Positions 21,148-32,607 of a stretch of DNA of 64,000 nucleotides are shown here, piece after piece. The notes under the pieces were generated by a model. It was not told where the DNA came from. It was given only the letters and a program-made list of their open reading frames with translations, and made no database searches. Every line of letters starts with the position of its first letter. The first letter of the stretch is position 1. This stretch comes from Pinus tabuliformis (taxonomy: Eukaryota; Streptophyta; Pinopsida; Pinales; Pinaceae): the NCBI GenBank assembly GCA_031772625.1, contig CM062804.1, forward strand, positions 278,770,598-278,834,597, read 5' to 3'. Both the position numbers and the translations under genes were made by a program.

Positions 21148-21827
21148 TTTGTTTCTTCAAGTAATCAATTAATTATATTTATGCTTCCCTATTCCCTTTG
21201 AATCACTTCAAACTAATTTTTCAAACAAAACTTATGCAAATTGTTTAAAAAATACACACATTTTTCTTGCTTTGTAGGAGCTCAATATTTAATATGTTGT
21301 ATCTCAGTCATTTTAGATCTCCAAGGGTTGAAATTATGTCGCATGGTATTCGCATGAGTCATATTTCCAACCCCACAAGTCTGATCTACATTACATTCTT
21401 CAAGAAAGAGTTATGCCCAATCTACCAATATGACCGTATTATAGACTTTTTTAGTAGAGTTAACTTGTACGAAGTGCCATGTGTCCCTATTTTGACCATC
21501 AACCCTAAAAATAATACCCAATAAACTAACTTTTGTCCTATTTCTTTCAGTGTTTACGAAATTTAAATCTGATGCTCTAAGAGAAAATTATGATGATTTT
21601 CCCAAGGCCACTTGTTTTAGATGGAATTCGGGATCCCGCAAAAACCCAAACTTCCTTACTTCATATCTCCAAAAATATAGTGAGACAAAATATAAAATGA
21701 AACAAAAGGTTCATTAATATTTCGACTCAATTGAGTTTTAATTTCAGCTTCTGAATCTTCGTAGAAAAAATATATATCCCAAATTCCACAATGACCTATT
21801 TGAAGGAACGAAACCCTAAAATCCAAA
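21148..21827 (-). other. 5' leader of H
   Basis: About 680 bp lie between the gag start and the primer site. The leader is AT-rich, without a recognised gene, apart from a plus-strand ORF (21267-21524) that I consider chance. Confidence 0.6.
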
Positions 21828-21839
21828 GCTCTCATACCA
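21828..21839 (-). other. Primer binding site of H
   Basis: The minus strand reads TGGTATGAGAGC, one base from the initiator-Met site TGGTATCAGAGC, two bases from the 5' LTR end. Confidence 0.85.
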
Positions 21840-21841
21840 AA

Positions 21842-22149
21842 TTTTATGCAACTAGCTCACAAAATAGAAGAAGATATAGATCAATGCCTTAAAAAATATC
21901 CTCTTTGAGGGAGAAACTCCTTTACTACACATAAATTATCAATTCTTGGATGATACAAATGAAAAAACCTCCTTTTATATATAGGAGTCTAAGGGGTCAC
22001 AATATAATCAGAGCCGACATACAATAATAATGTGAGGGCACAAAAATAACAATAGTGGGCTTCTATAGGGTACAACAATAATAATATGGGGACTGCATGG
22101 ACCCAACAATAACAGTTAGGGAATACACTAGTATTGTAGGGACCTAACA
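21842..22149 (-). repeat. 5' LTR of chromovirus H
   Basis: This copy is about 308 bp and ends GGGACCTAACA in plus view. Its left terminus TTTTATG is mutated from TGTTATG. The duplication AAGGA follows at 22150. Confidence 0.88.
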
Positions 22150-22154
22150 AAGGA

Positions 22155-23887
22155 TTTGTCACATTACAGAAGGGTTTGGTTGTAGCCACAAACCAACCAA
22201 AGTCAAGTATTCACGCACTAAAGGGAGCATGTTAGCTACATTTGTTTTTATTTTTTCGCCTTACTGAACATCATTATGGAGATAAGACAACATCGATATA
22301 AACTACACCAAGGGCTCCATGCAACAAGACCGTAAACATCGTTGAGGTTACCTCATCTCTTCATCATAGGGAGGAGTTTCCATTGACAGTGTAAGGTATT
22401 CTACCCAGCAATTGTTAAGTACCAAAGGGAAGGCCTGAGCATCCATTTAATTATTTTCATTGTTGTTAAGGCCATGCTCATCCACCGATTATAAGAGATA
22501 AAAGAAAGGTGCCTTCATTCAATAAGTTTGTCGCACTGTCAGTGATTTTTGATCCCAACTATAGCAAGTCGCAAGCAGATCCATGGAAGTCTAAAGGCTA
22601 CGAGGAGTTTGTACATCATAGGATTGAGGGATCATTGTTTTATAGGAATGACATGAGGATATTGTAATGGATTGGGTCATCATGAAGCCACACAACCATT
22701 TGTAGCAGTGTTGGGCCATATTATAGCCGGTCCTCTTATCCAAAATGCACTCATTCAGGCAAAGACCCAAGGATCATTTCAGTCGATTACTTTGGGTGGG
22801 CGGATCTCAAGAAAGCACCAAGAGGCCCATCTCATTGTTCCTTTTCACTGCCACCTGGCTTCACACAACAGGTGCACCACGTTACTGGCCAAGGTCGACC
22901 CTTGTTTGGGTATAGGTAGAATAAATGCTTCACATTATCTAGTTGACTGTTTATTCTTTAGTCAATTAGTGTTCATCATTTCTGATTGGTTGCATGGTGT
23001 AGTGGGTCACAATATCTTGAAATAAGTTTGTTTTTTTCTTCCATATATGCTCCTGAATTGATGTAAATCCTCCAATTAATAAATATTCACTCCTATTTAT
23101 ATGGCCTAGTATATGCTCTTGTTTAAATTGTTTGGTATAAATATATATTGGTTGGATTAAAATAGTGTTTGGGAGTTGTGCAAAAATTGGGAGGACGTGA
23201 GGCCAAAGACACCACCTCAGAGGAGACACCCTGTCATTGTAAAGGAAAAATAAAGGGCTTCTTCAAACCTCATTTGCGTTGTAAGGCTGTGACATTTCCT
23301 TGCAATGCGATTTCGATATTGTAACCTTAATTTATTTGTTAATTTATTCTAATATATTTATTTGAGTGCTATCACCGCATAAGAGACCCATGCCAAGGTT
23401 ATTATTGCAGGAGAATATTGCTATTGTAGAAGTTTATTTCTCACAGGGAAATAATTTTTCATCTTTGCTGAAGGGAGGTAAATAAATTTTATTGAAGAAA
23501 TCCAAGGAGAGAGAAGGAATATCAAGCGTCAAAATCCATTGATGCCAAGCCATAATGTCATCGCTTTACTTTTGGAAATGCCTCAAGAATCAACATATTA
23601 GTACATCCACTGGTACTTTGGGTTGAAATGCTTTGGTGGATCAAAAATGGCAAGAACTTCCAGATCAGAAGCAAAAGCAGAACAACATGCCTTTCTCTCG
23701 GAAGATACATGCTATCCTTCAACATTCAAAGGATATCTAGAAGGAATATGTAAAAAGAAAGTGTCTCCTTGAAATTGGATCCTAAATGTAGAGAAAAAAT
23801 TCAAAAGATGTCCTCCTAATGTTAGACACATTGTACATAGCTTTATGTCTCAGAGAGAAATCAGATTGGAAAGGGTAAATTTGTTCC
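22155..23887. other. Unassigned DNA between H and I
   Basis: I see no gene or repeat boundary that I can support. The longest plus frame (22672-23025, 117 codons) resembles nothing I know. A short plus-strand frame at 23882-23892 (C-S-L) connects across the I insertion to the PDS5-like relic at 32608, so at least the right end belonged to that gene copy. Confidence 0.4.
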
Positions 23888-23892
23888 TTGAA

Positions 23893-25364
23893 TGTTGGAA
23901 ATAATACTGAGAGGGGGGGTGAATCAGTATTATCAGATCAATAAAACTTTTTCAATGCTCAGAAACATATACGCTACTTCAGTTAAGTGAACCAGCATGT
24001 ACACGCTACTGTGTCTACAGAAAACAGCGTATAACCAGAAAACTTATAATTCAGTTAGTTTATCTTCAGTTAAGTGCATCAGGTCATTATTCACCATATT
24101 GAGAGTAAACAGATGCAGTACAACAGAACAGATCATCACACACATGAACACCATGATATAAGGTGGAAACCCAATGTGGGTGAAAACCACCTGCTGCAAG
24201 TCGTCTCTATCTTTCTTTAATAAGAACTTCAGTTTACAATCTTTTGTACTAGTGCAGCCTTATACCAGTACGCAGGCTACAACCTGTAGAAGGTTTCAAC
24301 CTTCTCTCGTTCTCCAAACTTCCTTGGAAGGGAGCTCCAACCCCCTTTGCTCTTGTACTAGCTAATATACTAGTACGTAGGTGCTGGCCTACAATCTTCT
24401 TTCCTTCAGGTACCACTTTTCATACATTTTCAGACTGGATATTCCTGAAGCACAACATTACAATCTGAAGACTATGATTCATTCACAAATCATTGAAGCA
24501 TAAAATAACCAATACTTGCATCATCAATCTTTGAATCACTGAACCACTGGAACCCTGTCAACACCTATCACCAGAACACAGAGCAGACTACAGAACTCTG
24601 TAATATCAGTCAGACCCAACTGCAAACCCAAAAATCATGCTTCAAAAGATATACGCTACTTCAATGAAGGCAACCCGCGTATACACGCAGTTTTACCGAA
24701 GACAACCTGCGTACAGATCTAAAAATAACTTTTCATAACTTGTAGTTGTACCAGATATCAGTTATACCCAGAATATAACATTGCATCAGTATGCAGATCT
24801 AGAAACACGCATAATCAACCATATAAAGATAGTTCATTTCAAACCATTTGATCCCGATCTCTCCTTAGATCTTGTTCTCCGTCAACCGATGAGATCTCTC
24901 CTTAGCTCAAATCAAGCAATACATCATCAACCAATAACCTGCATACTGGATCTAATACTTCATCAGATATTCAAGACTTTTCGGATGCTCTTGCCTAATG
25001 ATTTCCTTCTCCTTATATAGCCTTAGGCCTTGTTCAATACCAAGAGCCAAAACCATAGAAATCCAATACCATCATCCTCAAAACTAGGGATCGACACTTC
25101 CGTCGAGACACCATGGTCCGAAACCATAGGCACAACTTCCAAGGAATAACCGCCACGGACCAAAAATAAGTTTTCCACATACACGCGCTTTTACTGAAGC
25201 CAACCAGCGTGTACACGCGACTTGGGCTTGATGAACCTGCGTATATGAATTTTCTCTTCTTCTTATAGGCTGATCATCAATTCCTTGCTGCTGACCTTCT
25301 GCACTATGATTTTTCATCAGTGAGGTTTACCATCAAGGACAACACTTGTCTCATAATGCCAACA
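23893..25364 (-). repeat. 3' LTR of element I
   Basis: This 1472-bp LTR starts TGTTGGAAATAATAC and ends ATGCCAACA in plus view. It contains three palindromic modules, near 23970-24035, 24650-24716 and 25180-25248, built around GCGTGTACACGC-like cores. It is about 98% identical to the 5' LTR by eye, with most differences being transitions. Confidence 0.96.
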
Positions 25365-26190
25365 ATCTCCCCCTTTGGACTTGATGGCAACCCCAAGATC
25401 CTTAGAATCATTCTCCCCCTTTGTCATCAAGGGAAAAGGGCTGTGCTCCCCCTGAGTACATGTTGATTTCTCTGCTCTGCTGTGCTGAACATGCTCCCCC
25501 TGACTGTAGGCAAGATCTGCAAAAGATGTTCTTCAAACGAACCAAGACTTATACATCATAAAGGACCTTCCTATCACCAAAAGACTCAATACATACATCC
25601 ATACTCCCAACCAAGATGGGATACATTAGAACCAACCAATTATATTACATCATTCATCCCAGGCATAGTGGGGAAACCAACATAGGCCGTTACATGACCT
25701 TGACACCATAAAAGATATATCACAGAAGAGACACATGACATAGAGACAACAAATCTAGACAAAGACTTATGAAAGTCACAAGCAACATCTGATACACATC
25801 TTTTAGATCAGCAACCAAGATTTCCTTCTGAGCTCCTTCGCCTGAAACCAACAACAGTTGTGTGCTAGAACCAAAAGCATCCAAATGCCAACAATGCTTT
25901 ATGAGACTTTAAGCTCCTCCCCCTGAACCTGTGCCTGCTGCTCCCCCTGAAACTGTGCCTGAAGAATTCTGGCATACCCATCTCAGATCTTCTCCAACCA
26001 GAGTCTACCCTTGCTGTTCAGAACTCCATATACGCGACTTTTCCTGCATAAAACAGCGTATGCACGCGGATATGCTTCTTGCAGCACACGTATACCATAC
26101 ACGCGACTTTCCCATCATAAATCAGCGTATATACGCGGATTTCCCTTACGTAACTTGCGTATACCAACTTTTCTGTAGAACAGACAAGCT
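25365..26190 (-). other. 3' untranslated region of I with repeated PPT-like tracts
   Basis: There are about 826 bp between the end of RNase H and the LTR. The tract AAAGGGGGAGA abuts the LTR (25365-25378) and is the likely polypurine tract. Similar GGGGGAG tracts recur near 25413, 25447, 25495, 25915 and 25942. Two further palindromic modules lie at 26028-26167. No env-like reading frame was found, although some Sireviruses carry one. Confidence 0.75.
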
Positions 26191-27873
26191 TCAACAGCAG
26201 GATGAAGCATCAACTACTCCCAGCTTTTGTCTGAGATATTCAAAAGTTTCCATGGGCAGTGGTTTTGTGAGAATATCAGCAACTTGTTCCTTAGAAGGAA
26301 CATACTCCAGCTTGACCTTCTGCTCAAGCACTTGTTCCCGAAGAAAATGGTACTTGATTGGTATGTGCTTGGTCTTTGAGTGTATGACTGGATTCTTTGA
26401 AATGCTGATTGCACTTGTATTATCACATAAGATAGAGACTGGTGGCGTGCAAGTGATTTGAAAATCCTGCAAGGTCTGCATCATCCAAAGAAGTTGTGTG
26501 CAACAAGATGCCGCAGCCACATATTCTGCTTCAGCTGTAGATAAAGCAATCGAACTCTGTTTCTTGCTGAACCAAGATACTAATCTGGAACCCATGAAGA
26601 AAGCACCACCACTTGTGCTTTTCCTATCATCCACACTTCCGGCCCAATCTGCATCTGTGTAAGCATGAAGAGTGAGATCTGTATCTCTAGGATACCATAA
26701 GCCATAGTTTTGGGTCCCTTGAAGATACTTGAAGATTCTTTTGACTGCCTGAAGATGAGTTTCCTTTGGGTTGGCTTGAAATCTTCCAACAATTCCTACT
26801 GCATGCATAATATCTGGCCGGGTACCTGTCAAATAAAGCAAACTCCCAATCATGGATCTATAAGTGGGTTGGTGAACTACTGCTGATTCGTCATTTGCAC
26901 TGAGGCTACATCCTGTAACCATGGGGGTACAAACTGGCTTTGAATCTTCCATGCCATACTTCTTCAAGATCTGCTTGAGGTACTTGGTTTGAGAGAAGAA
27001 AATACCTCCTTCATTTTGTTGGATTTGCAATCCAAGAAAGTATGTCAATTCTCCAAGTAATGACATTTCAAATTCTTTCTGCATAACCAAGGCAAAGTTC
27101 TGACTCATAGCCTCTTCATTGCTACCAAAGATAATATCATCTACATACACAACAAGTATTAGCAATTTGTTATTTTCAACTTTCATATAGAGATTGCTAT
27201 CTGCTGATCCTTTTGAAAAACCTTGTTGGTGAAGATATTTGTCCAACCGATAATACCAAGCCCTTGGAGCTTGTTTGAGACCATAAAGAGCCTTTTTCAA
27301 TCTGCATACAAGGTTTGGATCATTCCCAAGAATGAAACCATCTGGCTGATCAACATATACTTCTTCTTCTAAGTCTCCATTCAGAAAGGCTGATTTCACG
27401 TCCATTTGAAATACCTTGAAGTTTTGAAAGCTTGAGAGAGCAAGGAACATTCGGATGGCCTCAAGTCTTGCTACAGGAGCAAAGGTCTCCTCAAAATCTA
27501 TCCCTTCTTGCTGCGCATACCCTTTACAAACAAGTCTGGCCTTGTTTCTAATTACTTCTCCATTTTCATTCAATTTATTCTTGAAGACCCATTTTGTCCC
27601 TATGACATTCTTATCTTTTGGTCTAGGAACCAGTTCCCAAGTGTTGTTCTTTTCGATCTGCTCAAGTTCTTCATCCATTGCTTTGACCCAACATTCATCT
27701 TTACATGCCTCTTTCACATTTTGTGGTTCAGTGGAAGAGAGTAATGCCAAATAGCTTGAGGCTTCTGCAATTCTTCTTCTTGTTTGTATTCCTGCTTCTT
27801 TCTGCCCCACAATCTGAGATTCTGGATGATTCTTTTGAACATATCTGGATGGAGTCTTCTCTTTTATTCTTGT
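26191..27873 (-). pseudogene. Copia reverse transcriptase and RNase H of I
   Basis: The main frame, 539 codons from 27810, is open to the end. It starts after the in-frame stop at 27874. It carries [52 protein letters not shown] with the first palm Asp, and [10 protein letters not shown] with the catalytic pair near residue 220. RNase H follows with [15 protein letters not shown] and LCDNTSAI, all acidic residues present. It ends in [15 protein letters not shown]. The domain itself looks intact but is cut off from upstream pol by stops. Confidence 0.92.
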
Positions 27874-29112
27874 CTACTCCTTTGGTTCTTCTTGAGGTTC
27901 TTCTTCTTCTTGAGGTTCTTCTTCTTCTTGAGGTTCTTCTTCTTCATCATTCTGCCTTTGGGGGTAGCCTTCATCTTCTTCAATGTCTTCATGATGAACT
28001 TGCCTAGGAATATATCCCTTCTCATCAACCACTACATCAATGCTGTCAACAATTCTGCCAAGTCTTTTATTGTAGCACTTGTACGCTTTGCTATATGGAG
28101 AATAACCAAGAAGAATGCCTTCATCTGCTCTTGGTTCAAGTTTTCCAAGTTGCTCATCAGTATTCTTAATATAACATTTGCTCATAAATATTTTGAAGTG
28201 CTTCACCGAAGGAGTCTCACCACTCCAGAGCTCATGAGGTGTTTGAGTGCTGTTTACTCGGACATTTGTTTTGTTAAGAATAATAACCGCAGCATGTGCA
28301 ACTTCACCCCAGAAAGTTGCGGGAGTACCTGATTCATCAAGCATAGCACGAGCCATTTGTTGAATAGTTCTGTTCATTCTTTCCACAACCCCATTTTGCT
28401 GAGGAGTTCTAGCTGTAGAGAATTCTCTTCTTATCCCATGTTCTTCACAGAAATCGAAAAATTCGTTTGAGGTAAACTCCCCACCTCTGTCAGATCTGAG
28501 GCACTTAATTTTGTGTCCTGATTCATTTTCAACCAAGGCTTTGAAGGATTTGAATTTTTCGAATGCTTCATCTTTGTGCTTCATAAGTCCTAACCAGACA
28601 AACCTGGAGAAATCGTCAATGAATAATATCAAGTATTCTTCTCCTCGAGGTGTTCTTTTTATGAATGGACCACATGTATCTGTATGTACTAGCTCAAGAG
28701 GCATGCTAGCTGATCCTTCCTTCTCTGGAAAGTTAGTTCTGGTTTGCTTTCCAAACTAACAAGATTTGCATATAGTGTTGTCTGGAATTTTGATATCTGG
28801 AAGACCACGAACTGTCTGATATTTGCATGCTTTCCTTATTTGTGAAAAGCTTAAATGCCCCAACCTTCGATGCCATAGCCAGTGTTCATCATCCTTGCTC
28901 AAATAGCATTGTTGTGGTCCTTCTTCAAATATGTATAGATTATTTGGAGTCCTTCTTCCTTTGATCACTATTTTACCTGTATCAAGATCACGAACACAAC
29001 ATCCATTTGATCTAAATATTACCTCTGTTCCTTGATCGCACATCTGACTGACACTCAGAAGATTATGCTTCAATCCATCAACATACAAAACATTTCCAGC
29101 TTTGACCTTCTC
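27874..29112 (-). pseudogene. Copia integrase of I
   Basis: Two frames in the same phase are split by a stop at 28756. The first (29088-28759) has the zinc motif HRRLGHLS...CKSC. The second (28704-27877) has LVHTDTCGPF, LRSDRGGEFTS and NGVVERMNRT, so the D, D, E core is complete. It ends in a Glu/Gln-rich repeat (EEEPQ repeated near 27890-27945), followed by a TAG stop at 27874. The stop at 28756 is TAG where the family has Gln. Integrase inserts the cDNA into the genome. Confidence 0.9.
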
Positions 29113-29883
29113 TTAAAATGGAGCCACACCTTTTCCTTTTATGGCTGCAGAGATATCATTTCCAAAAGAAAATTTCTTCCCTTTTTCTAATGCGGTATAT
29201 GACTCAAGCTTTTCTTTGTCCCCTGTCATATGCTTCGAACATCCGCTGTCAATGTACCATAGACTTTCTTGACCTTCTTCATAAAAGGCTATCCCACATC
29301 TTTCTGGTTGTGGTTCCTTTATTCTCCATGTTCTGACATTAGAGTTTTGCTCCTTCTGAATTGTCTTCCGGAACCTGCTCCTGCATTCAGAGTCTTCATG
29401 ACCAAAGTTATTACAAATAGAGCATTCAATTTCATTTTCAAGAACCGAAAAGTTGTTATAAGTCCTTTTCATGGTTTCAGTCATTCTCCCTTGCTTTTGA
29501 GCTTCTCTAGTCATGATTGTCTTGTATGCAACACATTGAGCTGCTTTGTGACCGAAGTTATGGCAAGAAAAGCATTGGCCATTAAAGAAAATTCTGCGAT
29601 AACCAGATCTATCATCCAACCGATTGTAGCTTCTATTTATTCTTGGAGCAAATTGAGAAGATTTTACCTGTGGTTGATTGTAGCTTCTGTTTGTCCTTAA
29701 GGCAGTTTGTCCCCAAATTTCTTGATGGTCTTTATTTGTTCTTGAGGTAAACTGTCCCTGATTCACCTGATTACTTTTATTTGGCCTTTGCTCGCTTCTT
29801 CTTGCTGCATCAAGATAACTTTTAGAGGTAGAGGCTTGAGATGTTTCTCCATTATATCCAAGCCCTGTCTTGATCAGAGGAGA
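29113..29883 (-). pseudogene. Gag C-terminal zinc knuckles and protease of I
   Basis: The frame 29766-29113 has two CCHC knuckles, CFSCHNFGHKAAQC and CSICNNFGHEDSEC, both with C-x2-C-x4-H-x4-C spacing. It then has the protease motif WYIDSGCSKHMTG with its catalytic Asp. It lies in the same phase as the next domains and ends at a TAA at 29113. Paired knuckles of this form are typical of Sirevirus Gag-Pol. Confidence 0.9.
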
Positions 29884-31076
29884 TCACTGCACATTGATAA
29901 TCTCATCCAAGGTTTCAGATCCTTTAACAAATTTAAGATTAATAGCTTTTGTTTTCTCAATCTCTTTTCTAAGACCAACAATTTCACCTTCTAGTTTTTC
30001 AAGATGTTTTTCCTTTTCATCAATTTGGAATTGCAGAGTATCAATGATTATATTCTTTTCTTCTATACATCTCTTGAGTCTAGTAATTTCATCATAAAGG
30101 TTATCCACATCTATAGCATCCATATAATCATCATCTTCAAATTCCATTAACAACTTATATTCATTACCTCGTTCATCTTCATCACTATTCGATAGACCAT
30201 CACTATCTTCATGAGTGTAGTAACTTTTCTTATTTGCACTCTGTTTCTTGTTCCATCTAGCAGGTTCATTTCCTTTATCCTTATAAGGACATTTTGCAGC
30301 ATAATGACCTACTCTTCCACAAGCGAAGCATTTAAAAGGTAACTTACCTCTCAACCTTCCAGAACCCCTTTGAAGATTTCTGACAAAATTTGATTCTTCT
30401 TCCTCGTGGCTTGCTTCATAATAATCTTCTTTGCCTGATGCCTTGAAAGCAGCTTCTCTTCTGTCTGTGGACCTCCCTTTCTCATTTCATAAGCAGTTAG
30501 AATTCCATGTAGCTGAGACATAGTAAGAATTCGTAGATTTTCCTTTTCTTCTATTGCAGATACTTTAGATTCAAACTTGGGGGACAATGATCTTAGAACC
30601 TTTTCAACCACTATAGCCTCTTTTATTTCTTCACCCAATTTGTTCATACAATTAACGATCTCATCTACCCAAAGAAAATAGTTAGCCACACTTTCATCAT
30701 TATACATCTTGAGAGTCTCATACCGAATCCTGAGAGTTTGAAGTTTAGCACGCTTTACCTGTTCATCACCTTCATAGCTCGTGACAATTTTGTCCCATAT
30801 CTCTTTTGCGGATTTGTAGTGCATTACCTTCATGAATTCCGTTTGGGATATACATCCTAATAGGGTACTGAATGCTTTCGCATTTGTTTCATACTTCTTT
30901 TTCTCGGCTGCATCTGTAGGAGTAGCTGAAGGAAAAGCGTAGCCTGTTTCTACAATGTCCCAAACTTCTGTACCAAGAGATTGAATATGGGAAGTAACTC
31001 TTACCTTCCAATAATTGAAGTTTGTCCCATCAAAAATCGGTGGCCTGATTGATGCTTCTCTCTCGTAGTTGCTCAT
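29884..31076 (-). pseudogene. Copia gag of I (capsid, CCHC, coiled coil), frameshifted
   Basis: The frame from the ATG at 31076 gives a copia capsid (UBN2-like): IFDGTNFNYWKVRV, then AKEIWDKIVTSYEG and RIRYETLKM. After TEEKLL near 30470 it goes out of phase. The correct continuation lies in another frame and encodes REAAFKASGKEDYYEASHEE and the knuckle CFACGRVGHYAAKCPY. One missing or extra base explains this. The second frame has a predicted coiled coil (DEITRLKRCIEEKN to GLRKEIEKTK) and ends at TGA (29884-29886), where an Arg codon CGA is likely ancestral. Confidence 0.9.
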
Positions 31077-31118
31077 GATGAACGATCTACCTTCAAGTGA
31101 TCAAGCTTCTCTGAAGGA

Positions 31119-31133
31119 CCTGCTCTGATACCA
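31119..31133 (-). other. Primer binding site of I (initiator Met tRNA)
   Basis: The minus strand reads TGGTATCAGAGCAGG, a perfect plant initiator-Met site, two bases from the 5' LTR. Confidence 0.95.
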
Positions 31134-31135
31134 AT

Positions 31136-32607
31136 TGTTGGAAATAATACTGAGAGGGGGGGTGAATCAGTATTATCAGATCAATAAAACTTTTTCAATG
31201 CTCAGAAACATATACGCTACTTCAGTTAAGTGAACCAGCGTGTACACGCTACTGTGTCTAAAGAAAACAGCGTATAACCATAAAACTTATAATTCAGTTA
31301 GTTTATCTTCAGTTAAGTGCATCAGGTCATTATTCACCATATTAAGAGTAAACAGATGCAGTATAACAGAACAGATCATCACACACATGAACACCATGAT
31401 ATAAGGTGGAAACCCAATGTGGGTGAAAAGCACCTGCTGCAAGTCGTCTCTATCTTTCTTTAATAAGAACTTCAGTTTACAATCTTTTGTACTGGTGCAG
31501 CCTTATACCAGTACGCAGGCTACAACCTGCAGAAGGCTTCAACCTTCTCTCGTTCTCCAAACTTCCTTGGAAGGGAGCTCCAACCCCCTTTGCTCTTGTA
31601 CTAGCTAAGATACTAGTACGTAGGTGCTGGCCTACAATCTTCTTTCCTTCAGGTACCACTTTTCATACATTTTCAGACTGGATATTCCTGAAGCACAACA
31701 TTACAATCTGAAGACTATGATTCATTCACAAATCATTGAAGCATAAAACAACCAATACTTGCATCATCAATCTTTGAATCACTGAACCACTGAAACCCTA
31801 TCAACACCTGTCACCAGAACACAGAGCAGACTACAGAACTCTGTAATATCAGTCAGACCCAACTGCAAACCCAAAAATCATGCTTCAAAATATATATGCT
31901 ACTTCAATGAAGGCAACCCACGTATACACGCGGTTTTACCGAAGACAACCTGCGTACAGATCTAAAAATAACTTTTCATAACTTGCAGCTGTACTAGATA
32001 TCAGTTATACCCAGAATATAACATTGCGTCACTATGCAGATCTAGAAACACGCATAATCAACCATATAAAGATAGTTCATTTCAAACCATTTGATCCCGA
32101 TCTCTCCTTAGATCTTGTTCTCCATCAACCGATGAGATCTCTCCTTAGCTCAGATCAAGCAATACATCATCAACTAATAACCTGCATACTGGATCTAATA
32201 CTTCATCAGATATTCAAGACTTTTCGGATGCTCTTGCCTAATGATTTCCTTCTCCTTATATAGCCTTAGGCCTTGTTCAATACCAAGAGCCAAAACCATA
32301 GAAATCCAATACCATCATCCTCAAAACTAGGGATCGACACGTCCGTCGAGACACCATGGTCCGAAACCATAGGCACAACTTCCAAGGAATAACCGCCACG
32401 GACCAAAAATAAGTTTTCCACATACACGCGCTTTTACTGAAGCCAACCGGCGTGTACACGCGACTTGGGCTTGATGAACCTGCGTATATGAATTTTCTCT
32501 TCTTCTTATAGTCTGATCATCAATTCCTTGCTGCTGACCTTCTGCACTATGATTTGTCATCAGTGAGGTTTGCCATCAAGGACAACACTTGTCTCATAAT
32601 GCCAACA
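31136..32607 (-). repeat. 5' LTR of element I
   Basis: This 1472-bp copy is the partner of 23893-25364. It contains the same palindromic modules. The target duplication TTGAA follows at 32608. Confidence 0.96.

Larger units (their letters stand above)
16323..22149 (-). mobile_element. Decayed Ty3/gypsy chromovirus H
   Basis: This 5.8-kb minus-strand element has LTRs at 16323-16633 and 21842-22149 and a perfect 5-bp duplication AAGGA (16318-16322 and 22150-22154). Domains run gag, protease, RT, RNase H, integrase, chromodomain. The primer site is of initiator-Met type with one change. The two LTRs differ at many sites, and every gene carries stops, frameshifts or lost catalytic residues, so it is an old, inactive insertion. 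H1 at 13380 is a second, shorter copy. Confidence 0.92.
23893..32607 (-). mobile_element. Sirevirus-like Ty1/copia element I
   Basis: This 8715-bp minus-strand element has two 1472-bp LTRs (23893-25364 and 31136-32607) and a perfect duplication TTGAA (23888-23892 and 32608-32612). It has a perfect initiator-Met primer site. Gag has a copia capsid and several CCHC knuckles; pol follows as protease, integrase, RT, RNase H. The protease motif DSGCSKHMTG, the knuckle CHNFGHKAAQC, long LTRs and multiple polypurine tracts point to the Sirevirus (SIRE/Maximus) lineage. One frameshift in gag and four in-frame stops disable it. By eye the LTRs differ at about 30 sites. Confidence 0.95.

Noticed and set aside
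22672-23025. 117-codon plus ORF as a host gene
   Set aside because: No recognisable motif, no conserved partner and no splice context.
25931-26461. A 176-codon plus-strand ORF, possible env-like gene of I
   Set aside because: It is antisense to the element and overlaps the RNase H end and the palindromic modules. No signal or membrane segment pattern of env was found.
27705-28332. Plus-strand Leu-rich ORFs opposite the integrase of I
   Set aside because: They are the antisense reading of the Glu/Gln-rich repeat and integrase. They have no independent support.
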